From Chryseobacterium contaminans (lineage in GTDB: Bacteria; Bacteroidota; Bacteroidia; Flavobacteriales; Weeksellaceae), in NCBI RefSeq assembly GCF_001684955.1, contig NZ_MAYF01000057.1, positions 1-62,499 of the forward strand: a stretch of DNA of 62,499 nucleotides, in the 5' to 3' direction. The notes under the pieces were generated by a model. It was not told the DNA's origin and made no database searches. It saw only the letters and a list, made by a program, of their open reading frames with translations. Positions 62,301 to 62,499 of this stretch are shown here, one piece after another; the stretch's first letter is position 1, and every line of letters begins with the position of its first letter. A program made the position numbers and the translations under genes.

Positions 62301-62499
62301 TTATTCTAAATCCAAGTAATCATATTCAACATTTGAATGATGGTAACCCATAAAATCTTTTATTGTTTCAAAATAGTCTAGTATCGTTTTCCTATCCAAT
62401 TTGCTTTCCTTTTCTAAACTTAAAAAAGATTGATAGGAAGAATATTTCCAATTTTCAATATTGTCGACAAAACCATGATGTACAGGATTGTTATGGATA
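62301..62499 (-). CDS. REP-associated tyrosine transposase (RAYT), C-terminal part, cut by window end
   Basis: Reading leftward from the window end gives IHNNPVHHGFVDNIENWKYS, then SYQSFLSLEKES and a stop at 62301. The 'Y-IHNNPV-HG-V---E-W-YSS' block is the hallmark of the C-terminal end of IS200-like (Y1) transposases of the RAYT group. The catalytic Tyr lies upstream, outside the window. The tail ends NVEYDYLDLE. The palindrome at 62256-62288 is its likely REP substrate. Confidence 0.85.
   Translation of the reverse strand, partial: IHNNPVHHGFVDNIENWKYSSYQSFLSLEKESKLDRKTILDYFETIKDFMGYHHSNVEYDYLDLE

Overview
The window is chromosomal DNA from a flavobacterium of the Chryseobacterium type (Bacteroidota, Weeksellaceae). 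This rests on low GC content, TAnnTTTG-type promoter boxes, T9SS substrates with C-terminal sorting domains, a complete SprA translocon gene, GLPGLI and DUF4173 families, grasp-with-spasm RiPP genes and small 'MKNLxKLSRxxL..GG' bacteriocin-like precursors. The species assignment is inference; no 16S rRNA gene is present.

Layout. 0.35-8.9 kb: vanZ-like, gcvH, the giant sprA and ruvA, all leftward. 8.9-14.3 kb: a leftward RiPP operon of the graspetide (grasp-with-spasm) type, made of precursor, ATP-grasp ligase, a 66-aa protein, SPASM protein, lipoprotein, VKOR with an inactive C39-like domain, a DsbA/thioredoxin-like protein and a GLPGLI protein. A divergent Xre regulator follows. 14.8-22.5 kb: housekeeping genes (malic enzyme, BadF-type kinase, GtrA, PlsC, sugar MFS, DUF3810). 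22.9-30.3 kb: a second RiPP locus with a split LanB dehydratase, a prolyl oligopeptidase and a cysteine-free precursor, with a divergent TPR/AraC regulator. 30.8-36.5 kb: a third peptide locus with a C39-like/VKOR/thioredoxin fusion, two Cys-rich double-glycine precursors, a C39 peptidase ABC exporter and an HlyD adaptor. 36.5-37.0 kb: two identical tRNA-Met genes inside a duplicated block. 37-43.9 kb: TlpA-like protein, a small secreted protein, a T9SS cargo protein, clpX, HIT, greA, Rieske-like lipoprotein and dtd. 43.9-54 kb: serine hydrolase, a T9SS subtilase flanked by direct repeats (one a pseudogene), lipoproteins and a run of small membrane proteins. 54-62.5 kb: enoyl-CoA hydratase, tail-collar protein, T9SS protein, SMUG2-like glycosylase, DUF4241, an orphan Cys-rich precursor, paaZ, an esterase and the 3' end of a REP-associated (RAYT) transposase next to its palindrome.

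How the parts fit. Three peptide loci lie within 28 kb, and a fourth orphan precursor lies 22 kb further on. Only one complete exporter (C39 ABC plus HlyD) is present, so it may serve several precursors in trans. The VKOR/thioredoxin proteins suggest disulfide formation in the exported Cys-rich peptides (4, 6 and 6 Cys). The most striking signal I found is a conserved ~31-35 nt leader element, GCGGAATCCGAAAAGC-N5/N8-GAGTAGGA. It sits 17-24 nt upstream of the three Cys-rich precursors and also upstream of a phage-tail-collar (MdpB-like) gene, with one compensatory base-pair change. It looks like an undescribed cis-regulatory RNA or operator joining these genes into one regulon.
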